Position numbers and translations under genes: made by a program. DNA of 64,000 nt from Spongilla lacustris (Eukaryota > Porifera > Demospongiae > Spongillida > Spongillidae), in NCBI GenBank assembly GCA_949361645.1, contig OX442433.1:6261529-6325528 (forward strand), given 5' to 3'. Shown here piece by piece: positions 46,603 to 58,040 of this stretch. Every line of letters starts with the position of its first letter. The first letter of the stretch is position 1. Below the pieces are notes generated by a model. That model was not told where the DNA came from. It ran no database searches and saw only the letters and a list, made by a program, of their open reading frames with translations.

Positions 46603-49600
46603 GTGTGGAATTGCTGAAAGTGGCAAAGGAACAGAAGGTGTCTAATTTGTATAATGCCCAGAAATTGCTGTCAAGAGCATTGGAATTGTCAGAGACACCA
46701 TCAGAGGTAAGGCGAAGGATATAAGTGTGCAGTTTTATTGAGTTCTGCTTTACCACAGATTTGTGAGTGCTACTGTGAATGTGCAGAGGTACATCTTGCT
46801 TGCGGTCCACTGTCTGAAGCATTGGTGTGTGCTAATAAGGTTCTGTCTTTGAGTGTTCAACATGATCTTAAAGGTTAGTTGCAGTATCCATTGAAGCCTC
46901 CACCTTTTTTCATCCATGCCACTCTCCTACCCTAGACATGATGTACTCAGCGTACATGTTATGTGGTCATGCGTACAGAAGTGCAGGAAAGTGTGACACC
47001 AGTTGTGCCCAGTACCAAGAAGCCGAAAAAGTTGCCAAAGAGTTTCACCTTGGATCAGATTGTGAGATATATGCATTCATTTACCAGCAAATGTGCGTTT
47101 ATAACTTAGGAAAGAACAATGAAGCCCTTTCCCACCTTCTTCCACTACTTGGGAAACAGGATATGTCTCCAGCTGTAGAAGGTGAACTGAAGCAGTTGCT
47201 AGGCAACATATATCGTTCAGCAGCTAACTGGCATGATTCAGTGAGGTACTTTGAGGAGTCCATCTCTATAGCGAGGATGCTGAGGGACAGTGTCAAGGAA
47301 GCTGAGCGGCAGGGAGAGCTAGGCAATGTCTATCGTTCTAGTGGCTGGCACAAGAAAGCATTACAGTTGTTGCAAACCTCATACGACTTCTCCCTTAGCC
47401 GTGGTGATGTGGCCTCTCTTGCTGCTGCCAGTGGCTATATTGGGTTCACATACTACACAATGGGCAAACAGGAAAATGCGCTGGAGTACCTCATGGTCCG
47501 GTACAAGCTGGCTGATGAGATTGGTGACATCCATGGTACCAGGTGGTGCCTCAACAACATTGGCAAAGTGTACCTTGCTCTGGGAAAATTCGATGCAGCA
47601 CTGAAACTGTTTTCAAAATCTGCTAAAATTGCGTCCGAGCTAGGTAACCTGCTGGGTGAAGGGACTTCATATGGGAACATGGGTACTGCCAGCAGGGATG
47701 CGGGCCTGCACCAGGATGCTATAAAATATCACAGTCTGTACAGGGAGAATGCTGTCTTGAGGATGGACATGGGCGGGGTTGCTATTATGGAAAATGAGTT
47801 GGCACTCGACCATTTACATATTGGTAATTTTGAAGGTATGCTCTTTAATTAGAAAATGGCATGTCTGAGTTGTTTGGATTATGAAATGAGTGAACAACAA
47901 TGTAAGGGGGTCCCTCTAGGTACTTAGGCTAGCTGGTAACAGGCTGTAAGCAGTGTTGGATTAATGCTGCCCCTTCCCTCCCACCCCACCCACCCCCCAC
48001 ACACACACACACAAAGTTCAAGTTGTCATATGTACTTGTCTTCACAGATGCTAGGAAGTTTGCCTGGTTGGCATTGCAAACCAGTCTTGAGATACGTTCT
48101 CGGCTTGGCTCTCAGGATGATACCCTGAAGATCGCCAACCACGAGAAGAATCAAGCAGTGAGCTATGACATCCTGCAGTACGTCCTTGTGGAACAGCAGC
48201 TGACAGAGGCGGCCCTGTTGGTGTCTGAGCTGGGAAGAGCCAGAGCCCTTGCAGACATATTACATGCAAGTCAAAAGGAGTTGCCCACGCAGTTCAGTGT
48301 GGCAGACATGATGGACAAAACTGGTGCACTCCAACAAAATGTGATATCAGACAAAATGAGTTATTTACAACAACTTCTGAAATCTCTGAAGTCAAATCTA
48401 ATCGTTTATTCCCTTGTAGATCACCCATTGTTAACAAAGGCCAAGCAAAAATGGCTGTACATTTGGTTAGTACAGAGTACGGGCAAACTGTACTTTCAGA
48501 AACAATTCCTTGGTGACGTTACTGGGGAAGATTTTGCAATAGATCATACGTATTTTGCTAAATTGCAACGTGACCTTGGTGTACGTGACATCACCTTTGT
48601 CAGCTCTGCAGAGGATTCAGACGCAAATGTAACCCAACCGTCTCATGGAAATGTAACCCAACCCTCTCATGGGTCGGGCATCACGGGGACGCTGGTGGGA
48701 GATGTCATCAACACCAAGTCATGTGAGCTGGAAGCTTCAGACAGGTTGGGCCAGCTCTACGCCAAACTTATTGCTCCAATTCATGATGTGCTGATGGTAG
48801 ACGAGCAAGTGCCCCGTGTCGTTATTGTTCCACACAGCTTCCTTTTTAATGTTCCTTTTGCGGCACTGCGGTGTCCCGATGGCAAGTACCTGGTAGAAAA
48901 GATTGTAGTGTCCATTGTACCCTCGATCGACTTCCTGTCCATGTCATCATATAAAGCACAACATATCACCGATGCTGTCAGTGGAAGTAGGTGTCTTGTG
49001 GTGGGGAATCCCCTGATGCCCAACAAGGCAATCTTCCAGTTGCCCGGGGCAACTGAGGAGGCAGCAGCCGTGGCATCGCTTCTCGGCTGCGAACCGTACT
49101 GTGGAGCGTGTGCTACGAAGGACCATGTAGTGGCCAACCTCCCAGGTGCCCAGGTCATTCATCTTGCTACACATGCCATCCTCAACGATTCCCTGCAGGA
49201 TCATCTTGATAAGCCTGGCCCCCATGAAGACGCTGACTACACTGTGAAAGGGGCAATTATCCTCTCTTGCTCTAACGAGCACTGCAGTGGGATCTTGACG
49301 TCCAATGAGATTCAAGGTATGAGCCTGCAAGCCGAAATAGCAGTGCTCAGTTGCTGTAAAACTGGCTGTGGTAAGATCACTAATGATGGAATCTTGGGCC
49401 TCTCTCGAGCCCTGCTTGCGGCAGGAGTGTGTTGCATAATTGTAACCCAGTGGCCTATATACGATGCCACTACCACTGCCATCATGACAAGCTTCCATGG
49501 GGAATACAGACACAGTCGTGATGCACCTTCTGCCTTACGTCATTGCATGTTGGCAGCCAAGGACCTCAATCCAGTGTTCTGGGCACCCTTCTGTGTAATT

Positions 49601-49642
49601 GGAGTGTCTCCTGGAGCTTTCTGTTCCAGTGCAGTTGCTTGA
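46603..49642 (+). CDS. TPR-CHAT domain protein (5' incomplete)
   Basis: Exons 46603-46706, 46759-46873, 46936-47835 and 48048-49642 join in consistent phases to give about 900 residues, with more upstream. The first half is tetratricopeptide repeats, for example GELGNVYRSSGWHKKALQLL, IGKVYLALGKFDAALKLFSK and GNMGTASRDAGLHQDAIKYH. The last 350 residues form a CHAT domain, a caspase-HetF-like peptidase fold. The catalytic His lies in VIHLATHAIL and the Cys in AVLSCCKTGCG, followed by LSRALLAAGVCCIIVTQWP. Both catalytic residues are present, so protease activity is possible. Animal relatives include TTC28-type proteins; bacterial TPR-CHAT proteins act in defence. Substrate and localisation are unknown. 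Two tandem NVTQPSHG units lie at about 48630-48670. Confidence 0.9.
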
Positions 49643-50265
49643 AGCAGTTTGATATGCACTAATAATTGTAATCTTGTCATGCAAGAACTCAGTGCCCATC
49701 CCATTTTGCCCATACATGAATGGTTTCATTCATGGTGTGTTTGTGTATACATGTATAGAAGTGGTTCATTCAGTACATTGTGTAAACTTTTAAAAAAATA
49801 GCATTCATAGACAACTGAATTCATAGATAACTAAACAAAATGAATAAGATTAGTCTTAAGTCCAAAATTAATAATACTGACAGAAATAGCATTGCCCCTT
49901 TGAGTGGCCTGAGTATACTTGATATGTGTAGAGGACAAGAAAAGGCGGAAGTATGCGGCCTATACCTTGATCATCACCAGCCTGGCCAACCGTCGTATGC
50001 CAAGTGGTTCTGCCCTACTGGCGGGCTACTGGCGGGCTACTGCGCATGCAATGAACGTTGCGAGCTAATTCTGATCATAAGGGAAGTTAACTTTCCCCAA
50101 AGGCTGGCAGTGTCCATGCAAAGGGGCAATGCAGCCTCAGCTCTGGGTACATGTAGCATTTAGCTGTGTCATTGTGGGATCTCTTGACAAGATCATAGGT
50201 GTTTCAGGTTCTAGGTAGATATTTCAGTATCTATGTGCATGTATTGTCCACCATATTCTAATGAA

Positions 50266-50271
50266 AATAAA
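50266..50271 (+). promoter_or_regulatory. Probable poly(A) signal AATAAA of the TPR-CHAT gene
   Basis: First canonical AATAAA downstream of the stop at 49642, giving a 3' UTR of about 640 nt. No better candidate lies closer. Confidence 0.45.
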
Positions 50272-50573
50272 TGATTAAAAGGCCTGCACCGTAGGCATAA
50301 GTACCGGTAGTTGTATATAACATCACTTGCTTTTCTTATGTGATCCTCAAGGAATAACTCCTTGAGTACCTCTTAATCACTCCCAGCGGACTCTTTTACA
50401 CTATATCAGGGATAATAACGACATACATGTGGAGGTTGCGAAGACGTCTTTCTTCAGTCAGCATTCACGCATGCGCGACAAGTTATCACATGACTAAATT
50501 TTGACAGTCAACGATAATTTAATAATATCGCGAAAGTCTTTTGTTTTTCATCCGATAGTGTTTGTTCAGCACT

Positions 50574-50673
50574 ATGGCTAATGCTGAGGAGAAGACACCA
50601 CTAGTAGGACCGTCCCTTCCCTCCGCCCCCCCTCTAGAGGTGCCTCCCGCTTACGAGGAACTACCGACGCAAG
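50574..50673 (+). CDS. Probable first exon, Pro-rich with PPAY motif
   Basis: ATG in a fair context opens MANAEEKTPLVGPSLPSAPP, then LEVPPAYEELPTQ, and the exon closes at a GTTTGT donor in phase 1. The acidic dileucine-like start and the PPxY motif resemble N-termini of small endolysosomal or ubiquitin-ligase-adaptor membrane proteins, but the family is not identifiable. The next exons are not found. A hAT element and an LTR retrotransposon follow immediately, in what would be its first intron. The exon set at 56323 starts in phase 0, so it does not connect directly. Confidence 0.5.
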
Positions 50674-50840
50674 GTTTGTCTGTGAATTAAATTGGGCACA
50701 TGTGTCCCTCTGTGTAGAGTAGTGGCGTAAGTGTGTAATCTGCGATGTGGGTGCTGCAGTTCCTGGTGTACGTGTCGTCCGTACGTGCATGCGCGCTTAA
50801 CTTGATTGATAAAGAGGAATGGTGAGAAGACAGATGGAAC

Positions 50841-52312
50841 CAGGGCCGTCGAGAGCTGGCACGGGCCCCAGGGCTATGTAGTCCTTCCGGGCCCCATTAA
50901 TGATTAATTATTGATTAATGGTAATGGGTGCAGTACAGTATAGATATAAAACACGTAACGGGGTGGTGGTGGGGGGGGGGGGGGGGGGGGGAGGGGGGGA
51001 GGAGGAATATATCGCTTTCGTGTGTCGGGTCGAAAACTATATTCATTTGTTTTCAAAAAAAAAAAAAAAAAAAAAAAGACTGCGTGTCTTTATGATTATG
51101 TAACATTATACGCGCAAAGCGTGGATTTGCGCAATCCCGGGATTGTCTTGCGCAAACCCTGGATCCATGGTTTGTGGTACAATCCGCCATGCATGGATTG
51201 GCCGCGCAATCCTGGGATTGCTCATGCGTAATGTGCATATATTAGCGAATGATATAATACATACATGTAATCACGTTTGCAGTACAAAAAAGCCCCTAGG
51301 CTACGGTGCATACAAATATAATTGTTCTCTACTGATGAGCACAGTGAACTGCGCCATGGTTCGGAACTCTTGAAAATGAGGTAAGGTCCTTCGAGTCGCC
51401 CATTGTACATGTACTGTTGCTTGGCGAGCCTCCAATAATGCTACCGAATATGAAATACATTTCCCCTGCCTCGCTGCCGTATTTGGAGTCAAATTATTTC
51501 ATCATTGGCTACCTTGCATGTATAAATTATTTACTTCCACTGAATTTCATGTACATGATTAAAATGACAAACTACATGATCTTTTTGTTCGTTATGTACG
51601 AAGGTTGCGATCGTCGTTCCTAGAATCCTATAGACCCCTTTCATATGACGTCAAAAATCACATGAAATAATAATTTAATGAAATTCATTTGAGGTTAATT
51701 CAATTCATATTTGATGCTGTCCGCCATTTTGGTGCTCAAGTTACTATAGAACGGTATGGGCAATTTACAGGTTTTTTTTTAAATTGTTTATGCCTGTTTT
51801 GGATCTCGTAATACTTTTATATTCTTACCATGGAATGGCGTCAGTGCCCACTGTAAAAAAACCCATAATCACTTACTGTGAACGTACAGTAATAACTTAA
51901 AGCTTTGTTCAGCCCATACCGTTGTGCACCAAGATGGCGGACAACTAATTTCAATGAATGTCATTACTCACGCGATGAAAAGGGTCTATAGCTATGTCGG
52001 TGAAGGTATTCGTGACAAAGCCTAAGTTCTTTGTCTTTTCGTAGGGTCGTGGTTCTCTTCTCTTACAGCCCTTTCCTGCCACCCGGACTTTGTGCTTGTA
52101 CATGAAAATGAATTTCACGAAATTATATACAATTATGCATTGTATACCGTACGGAACGTATACATGTATATGATTTTATTGCGCCTGCGCAATGATCAAA
52201 ACAAAACATCAATCACACAAAAACAAAAAGAGACCAGCCGGCCCGGGCCCCATGTTTTACGACGGGCCCCAGGGTCAACAGCCCCCCCGGCCCCCCCCTC
52301 TCGGCGGCCCTG
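50841..52312. mobile_element. hAT-like non-autonomous element (1.47 kb)
   Basis: Begins CAGGGCCGTCGAGAGC and ends CTCTCGGCGGCCCTG. The perfect 8-bp target duplication is GATGGAAC (50833-50840 and 52313-52320). It contains a G-rich tract at about 50970-51000, a poly(A) of about 23, subterminal GGGCCCCAGGG motifs at both ends, and no transposase. Confidence 0.9.
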
Positions 52313-52365
52313 GATGGAACTATACTCGCTTGATTTATGGTCGTGTATGGGTATTGCTATCAGGC

Positions 52366-52676
52366 TGTAAGGGTCTGGGGACCCTTATGTAATTACGTAA
52401 CATTAATTGTACCAAGAAGCGGCTCTTGGCGGGACGCTACAGCAGGAGGGAAAGAACGATCCTTTTCCGCGGACCCCTTCGTAAAGAATGTTATCGAAAC
52501 CTATTGGACGATTTAGAAATGTATGAAGGCTAAAGGACTATTTAAGCATACAGTTGTGTGTATGTAGAGGATCGTGCGCCTACCTATAAAGGTTATATAC
52601 CCTATACGGCCAGGGTTATAGCGCAAGCCGCGTATCGTCGCGCTCTACCAAGGACAGTCAAGGCGGAACCTTCACA
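52366..52676 (+). repeat. 5' LTR
   Basis: 311 bp, TG...CA ends, with TATAAAGGTTATATA about 90 bp before the end as a possible core promoter. Confidence 0.92.
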
Positions 52677-52678
52677 TT

Positions 52679-52702
52679 TGGTGGCAGCGGTGGGATTTGA
52701 AC
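52679..52702 (+). promoter_or_regulatory. Primer binding site matching tRNA-Leu
   Basis: TGGTGGCAGCGGTGGGATT, two bases after the LTR, is the complement of a eukaryotic tRNA-Leu 3' end (from knowledge of tRNA-Leu sequences). The match continues with one mismatch through GAAC. Confidence 0.8.
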
Positions 52703-52747
52703 AGTCGTACGAAAGACGACGAAACCCAATAAGCTTGTAAGCGCTTT

Positions 52748-54110
52748 ATGTCAACACGTTCAGGACTTTTGTTCAGAATAGAGACGACGATGGTGGAGAA
52801 GGAGGCAGCAACGATGAACGACGTCCTAAGGCTGCTCATGGAGACCCAGCAGAGGCAGGTCGAGGCGGAGCACCGACGGGAGGAGGAGAGGAGACAGGAG
52901 CGACGGGAGGAAGAGCGGATACGGCGGGAAGAGGAGCGGGTACGGCGAGAAGAAAGTGAGCGGATAAGGAGGGAAGAGGAGCGGATACGGCGAGAAGAAA
53001 GTGAGCGGATACGGCGAGATGAGGAGCAGATACGACGAGAAGAAAGCGAACGACATTTAGAACTGATCGCTAAGCTGGTGGAAAGAACTGAGTCACGGAC
53101 GAGGAAAGGGCCGAGCGAGAAGGACGTGCAGCTAGTAAGACTAACTGAAAAGGACGACGTAGAGACCTATCTTACTACTTTCGAGAGGGTGATGGAAGCT
53201 TACGAAATTGATAAGTCGAGACTGATGGGCTTTCAAGTTGGCTCCATACCTCAGTGGAAAGGCACAGCAGGCATATGCGTCCTTATCCGCAGAAGAGGCT
53301 GCACAGTACGACCGCGTGAAGGAGGCAGTCTTCCACCGGTACGACATTAAAGAAGAGACCTATCGGCAAAAGTTTCGGTCGATGCGGAAGGGACCAGGGG
53401 AAACATATCGAGTAGACTAAACGACATGGCCAAGAAGTGGCTAAAAGGATGCACCACTGTGGACGAATTGCTGGACGCTGTCGTTAAGGAACAGTTGGTC
53501 GACACCTTGCCACAAGCCCTCAAGGTGTGGGTGAGCGAGCGAGAGCCAAGCTCAAGCAAGGAAGCTGGAGAGCTGGCTGACAGTTACCTGCAGGCTCGAG
53601 GACTGGAACGAGGAGGGGCCAGACAGGGAGAACGTGGAGAAAGACCACAGACGGACAGAGAACAGTTCTATCCTAGGGGCGGAGAAAGGGAAGAGGCAGA
53701 AGAGACTCCGAAAACCCCAGGAGATGGGTACCGAGGATACCCGAGGAATTCGAAACAGGAGGCGAGCGGAAGAAGAGGACCAGGCAACGTCAGGTGCTAT
53801 AGCTGTAGCAAGACGGGCCACCTCTCGTGGAATTGCCCTGAGAAGGCGCTGTACAGCCACAGTCGGGGAAATTGCATGACAAGATGGCAGACGGATCGAA
53901 CAGTGCTGCGTTCGGGATTGGTGGAGGGAAACGAATTCGAGGACATTGTGCTGGATACAGGGTGCTCCAGGACAATGATACGACGAGACCTGGTCCCAAC
54001 AACAAAGGTACTGGACGATGCGGTGACGGTGCAGTGTGCGCACGGAGACACAGTGGCGTATCCTCTGGCAGTGGTGGAGCTCACGGTGGACCGGATGGTC
54101 TACCCCTGAC
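52748..54110 (+). pseudogene. gag-protease region of the LTR element, frameshifted
   Basis: The N-terminus is an Arg/Glu coiled-coil repeat (RREEERIRREES units, 52860-53050). A capsid-like segment follows (DVETYLTTFERVMEAYEID), and the frame shifts near 53223 and again near 53415. The middle frame holds YLSGKAQQAYASLSAEEAA, and the third starts MAKKWLKGCTTVDELLDAVV, a SCAN-like capsid C-terminal module. A nucleocapsid knuckle, CYSCSKTGHLSWNC, precedes an aspartic protease with DTGCSRTMI. The third frame stops at 54107-54109, and a neighbouring frame carries on through AVLLGRDVPEL. Confidence 0.85.
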
Positions 54111-54963
54111 GGTGGAAGCGGCCCTGTCGGACACTTTGCCAACGGCGGTACTACTTGGACGAGACGTGCCAGAACTGAACGAGCTGTTGGGTGGGCGTAG
54201 GGCTAAAGAGCCTCACGACACAACAGGCAAAGAGGAGGCACTGATGGACGAGACGAGGAAGCGGAGGGAACTGGAGGAGAAACTTCAGGAACAGGGACAG
54301 GAGATGGAGATGGAGCAGCAGGTTCAGAACGAGGCGGAAGCAGGAACACAGGTCCAGGACGACGCGGAGAGGCCGAAGCGGGCAACAGAACTGGAGCCTG
54401 TTCAGAAGGATGCTGAGACTGAGAGGCAGGATCAGGTGATTCAGGTCCAAGACCTGGCAACGGTACTACCAGGAGACCCGTGGAAGGATGGCCTGGATGA
54501 TGAGCTGCTGGAAGGAGGACGAGTACGTCGATGGATGACCAGAGCGCAGAAACGTCAGGAACGGAGGAAATTTTGGCAGCACGGCCAAGAAGAAGGAACA
54601 CAGAATCGCAACTTTGGGGCGGCGGAGCTACCGCGTCAACTCCAGCACACTGACGAGAGCTTAGCTGAAATACTGCAGCTGGTGAAAGACGGACATCCGG
54701 AGAAGGACTCCCTTGTATCTCGCGGAAGAAAGAGACAGTCAGGACTGGAGGCAGAGTGGAAGAGGAAGAAACAATTGGTCCCTCCTAAGAAATGCAGAGA
54801 GGCAGTTCTCAGGATGGCCCACGAAATTCTGATGGCAGGACTGGGGAAACTCTTCATCCGCGTGGGCCTCCCCAAGGTGAAATACAGGCGGCTGGTAAAG
54901 CTGCATGAACGGCAAGCAGAGCTATTATCGCGACAAGCCAGCTTGTCGCCGGAGGAAGGGTAG
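54060..54963 (+). pseudogene. Protease tail, acidic linker and integrase zinc-binding-like segment
   Basis: The frame reads AVLLGRDVPELNELLGGRR (end of the protease fold), then about 130 residues of Glu/Gln-rich linker. HTDESLAEILQLVKDGHPEKD and LVPPKKCREAVLRMAHEI follow, resembling the stretch that precedes the integrase HHCC domain in Gypsy-like elements. It ends with GLPKVKYRRLVKLHERQAEL and a TAG just before the purine tract. Thus integrase-type sequence follows protease directly and all of reverse transcriptase is missing. Confidence 0.65.
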
Positions 54964-54968
54964 AGGAG
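54950..54968 (+). promoter_or_regulatory. Polypurine tract
   Basis: GGAGGAAGGGTAGAGGAG immediately upstream of the 3' LTR, the expected plus-strand primer. Confidence 0.8.
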
Positions 54969-55288
54969 TGTAAGGGTCTGGGGACCCTTATGTAATTACG
55001 TAACATTAATTGTATCGTATATACCAAGAAGCGGCTCTTGGCGGGACGCTACAGCAGGAGGGAAAGAACGATCCTTTTCCGCGGACCCCTTCGTAAAGAA
55101 TGTTATCGAAACCTATTGGACGATTTAGAAATGTATGAAGGCTAAAGGACTATTTAAGCATACAGTTGTGTGTATGTAGAGGATCATGCGCCTACCTACA
55201 AAGGTTATATACCCTATACGGCCAGGGTTATAGCGCAAGCCGCGTATCGTCGCGCTCTACCAAGGACAGTCAAGGCGGAACCTTCACA
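54969..55288 (+). repeat. 3' LTR
   Basis: 320 bp, with nine bases (TCGTATATA-type) more than the 5' LTR near position 45 and otherwise almost identical. Confidence 0.92.
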
Positions 55289-55619
55289 CAGGCGGACAAG
55301 GAATTATTCGTTATAACTTGCAGTGTGTGGCGCCAGAGACAATATATACCGGTATGTGAGCGTTACGTTTCTTTCAACGCGGCTAAGTATCAATTAGGTG
55401 TGGCACATGAAGTATTTGCGTACGTTCATTTCTCACACTAGATGGCATGTGTTTAAAACGAGTGTTCTTTATCGTATGTCACTGTGTTGCGTTGTTGTAG
55501 CTCTTTACAACGCGCCTGTAATACATCCTCCCCACACAATGCCGTGCATACCACACGCATATGATACACCACATTTTACACTGCTTTGTAACCACTTGTT
55601 TTGAGTACGTTACATATCA

Positions 55620-56310
55620 CATGCACGTACTTATGCAAACCTGCTCTCACACATGCACGTAAATATGCGCGCGCGCACATGGACATATGTATGCACAACC
55701 ACACACATGCATTTGCACACACGCATGCACATACATATGCACACGAGGACATGAGTGGAGGGGATGTGAGGGAGAGGACATGAGTGGAGGGGATGTGAGG
55801 GGAGAGAAGGGGATGTGAGGGAGAGGACATGAGTGGAGGGGATGTGAGGGGAGAGAAGGGGATGTGAGGGAGAGGACATGAGTGGAGGGGATGTGAGGGA
55901 GAGGACATGAGTGGAGGGGATGTGAGGGAGAGGACATGAGTGGAGGGATGTGAGGGGAGAGAAGGGGATGTGAGGGAGAGGACATGAGGGGAGGAGATGT
56001 GAAGGGAGAGAACATGAGTGGAGGGGATGTGAGGGAGAGGACATGAGTGGAGGGGATGTGAGGGGAGAGAAGGGGATGTGAGGGAGAGGACATGAGTGGA
56101 GGGGATGTGAGGGAGAGGACATGAGTGGAGGGGATGTGAGGGAGAGGACATGAGTGGAGGGATGTGAGGGGAGAGAGGGGATGTGAGGGAGAGGACATGA
56201 GGGGAGGGGATGTGAGGGAGAGGACATGAGTGGAGGGGATGTGAGGGGAGAGAGGGGATGTGAGGGAGAGGACATGAGTGGAGGGGATGTGAGGGAGGGA
56301 GGTGATGACT
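55620..56310. repeat. CA-rich tract, then GAGGACATGAGTGGAGGGGATGTGAGG minisatellite
   Basis: A degenerate CA/CATG stretch (55620-55745) leads into about 560 bp of units built from GGGGATGTGAGGGAGAGGAC and ATGAGTGGA. Because the unit has no stop on the minus strand, three frames stay open there for more than 200 codons as Ser/Pro/His repeats; these are not genes. Confidence 0.95.
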
Positions 56311-56322
56311 TTTGCCTTGCAG

Positions 56323-57357
56323 GTGGTCCCCACTCACTATCTGGAGGAATCTGAGCTGACATCTGACAAGCTCTGCATACGGTCTTTCAAAGATGGAAGA
56401 TTGTAAGGTTAACCCTGTGAGCCTCATGTCCTTAACCTTGCCCCGCTGTTCCCCCTAGCTATGCAGTGCCCAAAGAAGACTTACACGACTTCGCCCCTGA
56501 CAAGGAACCTTTGCAAAGCATGCTGGAGGGAGAGATACAAGCTATGTACTTGGACAAACCTTGTGAGTAGTGTTTGTTTTTGGTTGGTTGTTTTGTTTGT
56601 TGGGCTTAGTTGAGGGGTGTGGTGTATGCTAGCTGTGGTGGTGTAAAATAGTTGGTCTTAAACCCCATGCCACAAATTCTCATCCTGTACCACACCCAAT
56701 GATGCGTGAGGATTCACTATAAGTGGTACCATGTTTTTGTTTGTGCACTTAATGGGTGGATGTTGTAACCAAGGCAACAGCCACACCCTCACCCTTCCTA
56801 TCTCTCTTAAAACATGGATGGCACAACGCACACACATTATGCATTATTAATCATTAGTTAATTACACATTATTAATCTTGTGTGCTTCTGAATGGAACTT
56901 ATGGACTAATGTGCATATGGAACCTTTGTCCATCACTGAAGTATTCTTCATCCGAGATCACGCTGCTTGAGCATTTTAATTATGGAGCAAGTCTAGATTA
57001 AGTTAGTGTTAGGATTATTGGTTAAGTTCATTGGTTAAGTAGCACTTTATTGTATTAAAGTTATCGTGCTTTCAATGGTGTGTTACATCTTGGCTTTGAT
57101 CTCAACAGCTATTGAAAGAGCAATGGCCTACTTGGACACAGGGGAACTGCCATGGGACATGGATATCTTCGATAAGAACAATGCCATAGTACGTTAAGGG
57201 TTGGATGTGGGTGTGGTCATCATGGAACACTCCCTTCACGTGCAGTCATCTCCTGATGGCCTCCTTCATGAGGAAGGGGAGGAGCCTGAGGGGGAGGAGC
57301 TAATGGCAAAAAAGGAGCAATTTAAGAACAAGCTGAAAACATATTGTGACAGCAAAG
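56323..57357 (+). CDS. Unidentified gene, four internal exons
   Basis: Exons 56323-56402, 56459-56562, 57109-57188 and 57246-57357 have GT-AG borders and matching phases. They encode HYLEESELTSDKLCIRSFKD, YAVPKEDLHDFAPDKEPLQS, IQAMYLDKP, IERAMAYLDTGELPWDMDIF and an acidic then basic tail (HEEGEEPEGEELMAKKEQFK, TYCDSK). The smooth splicing and lack of stops argue for a real gene. I do not recognise the family. The 5' exons are not identified. A possible terminal exon lies at 60806-60816 (phase 1, three codons then TAA), with AATAAA at 60867-60872. Confidence 0.6.
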
Positions 57358-57479
57358 GTAAGAGGGTATGGCCACAGTCCGAATGTGGGGGAGAGACGTG
57401 TGCACAAGTGTGTAAAATGGGACATGTCTTTATGCACTAATTAAATCAGCTGCAAATGTTGTACACACAACCAATTCCC

Positions 57480-57655
57480 TGTCATGCTGCATACCCTCAT
57501 CTCTCACACACCCTCATCTCTCACACACCCTCATATCTCAAATACCTCATCTCTCACACACCCTCATATCTAACACACTATCATATCTCACGCACCCTCA
57601 TCTCACATACCCTCATATCTCACATACCCTCATATCTAACACACCCTCATATAGT
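57480..57655. repeat. CACACCCTCATCTCT minisatellite
   Basis: About a dozen degenerate 14-18-bp units of CTCATATCTCACACACC type. They sit in the intron downstream of the last identified exon. Confidence 0.9.
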
Positions 57656-58040
57656 ATCATATGCAGTAATATGCAGAGTGTGTGCACGCAATGGTATGCA
57701 GATACATATCCAGACATGCACGTGTGCGGACCAATATACATACTCATACCTACATATTTGAATATTTGTGTGACAAACCCGAAAATTACAATAGTGCGCA
57801 ATAAATAAGAACAGTAAAGAAAAACATTCTCTACAAGAAAGTTGGTGGTGTATAGGATTTGATAACAATTGGTGGTGTAAAAAAGGCCTTATCAGAAGTG
57901 AAAATGTAATAGTCCTATATTTAGCACACAAACAACATATGCCCTAGAAATGTGCTAAATATAGGACTATTACATTTTCACTTCTGACAAGGCCTTGTTT
58001 CCTTGCTTTTTACACCACCAATTGTTATCAAAGCCGTCCT
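57656..58040. mobile_element. Palindromic hairpin element with shared flank, copy 1
   Basis: Nearly identical to 62688-63080. The left arm GTTGGTGGTGTATAGGATTTG...GTAATAGTCCTATAT is followed by its inverted copy; the right arm is cut short after CAATTGTTATCAAA at about 58030. A non-palindromic flank of about 150 bp (57656-57810) is duplicated with it. Confidence 0.8.

Larger units (their letters stand above)
52366..55288 (+). mobile_element. Young, internally deleted Ty3/Gypsy-like LTR retrotransposon
   Basis: Two LTRs (52366-52676 and 54969-55288) start TGTAAGGG and end TTCACA. They differ by a 9-bp indel and about two substitutions. The 5-bp target duplication CAGGC lies at 52361-52365 and 55289-55293. 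A primer binding site follows the 5' LTR and a purine tract precedes the 3' LTR. Between them are a frameshifted gag with CCHC knuckle, an aspartic protease motif and an integrase zinc-binding-like segment; reverse transcriptase, RNase H and integrase core are absent. The element could only move with help from a relative. Confidence 0.92.

Noticed and set aside
48781..49513. Minus-strand frames of 125 and 188 codons
   Set aside because: They are shadows of the CHAT-domain exon on the plus strand, which carries recognisable TPR and catalytic motifs.
53552..54601. Minus-strand frames opposite gag-pol (190, 132 and 99 codons)
   Set aside because: They are antisense to the capsid, CCHC knuckle and protease motifs, with no independent support.
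55576..56427. Three overlapping minus-strand frames of 228-283 codons (HPLHSCPLPHIPS repeats)
   Set aside because: They are readings of one stop-free G-rich minisatellite in all three frames. There is no splice or start context and the composition is purely repetitive.
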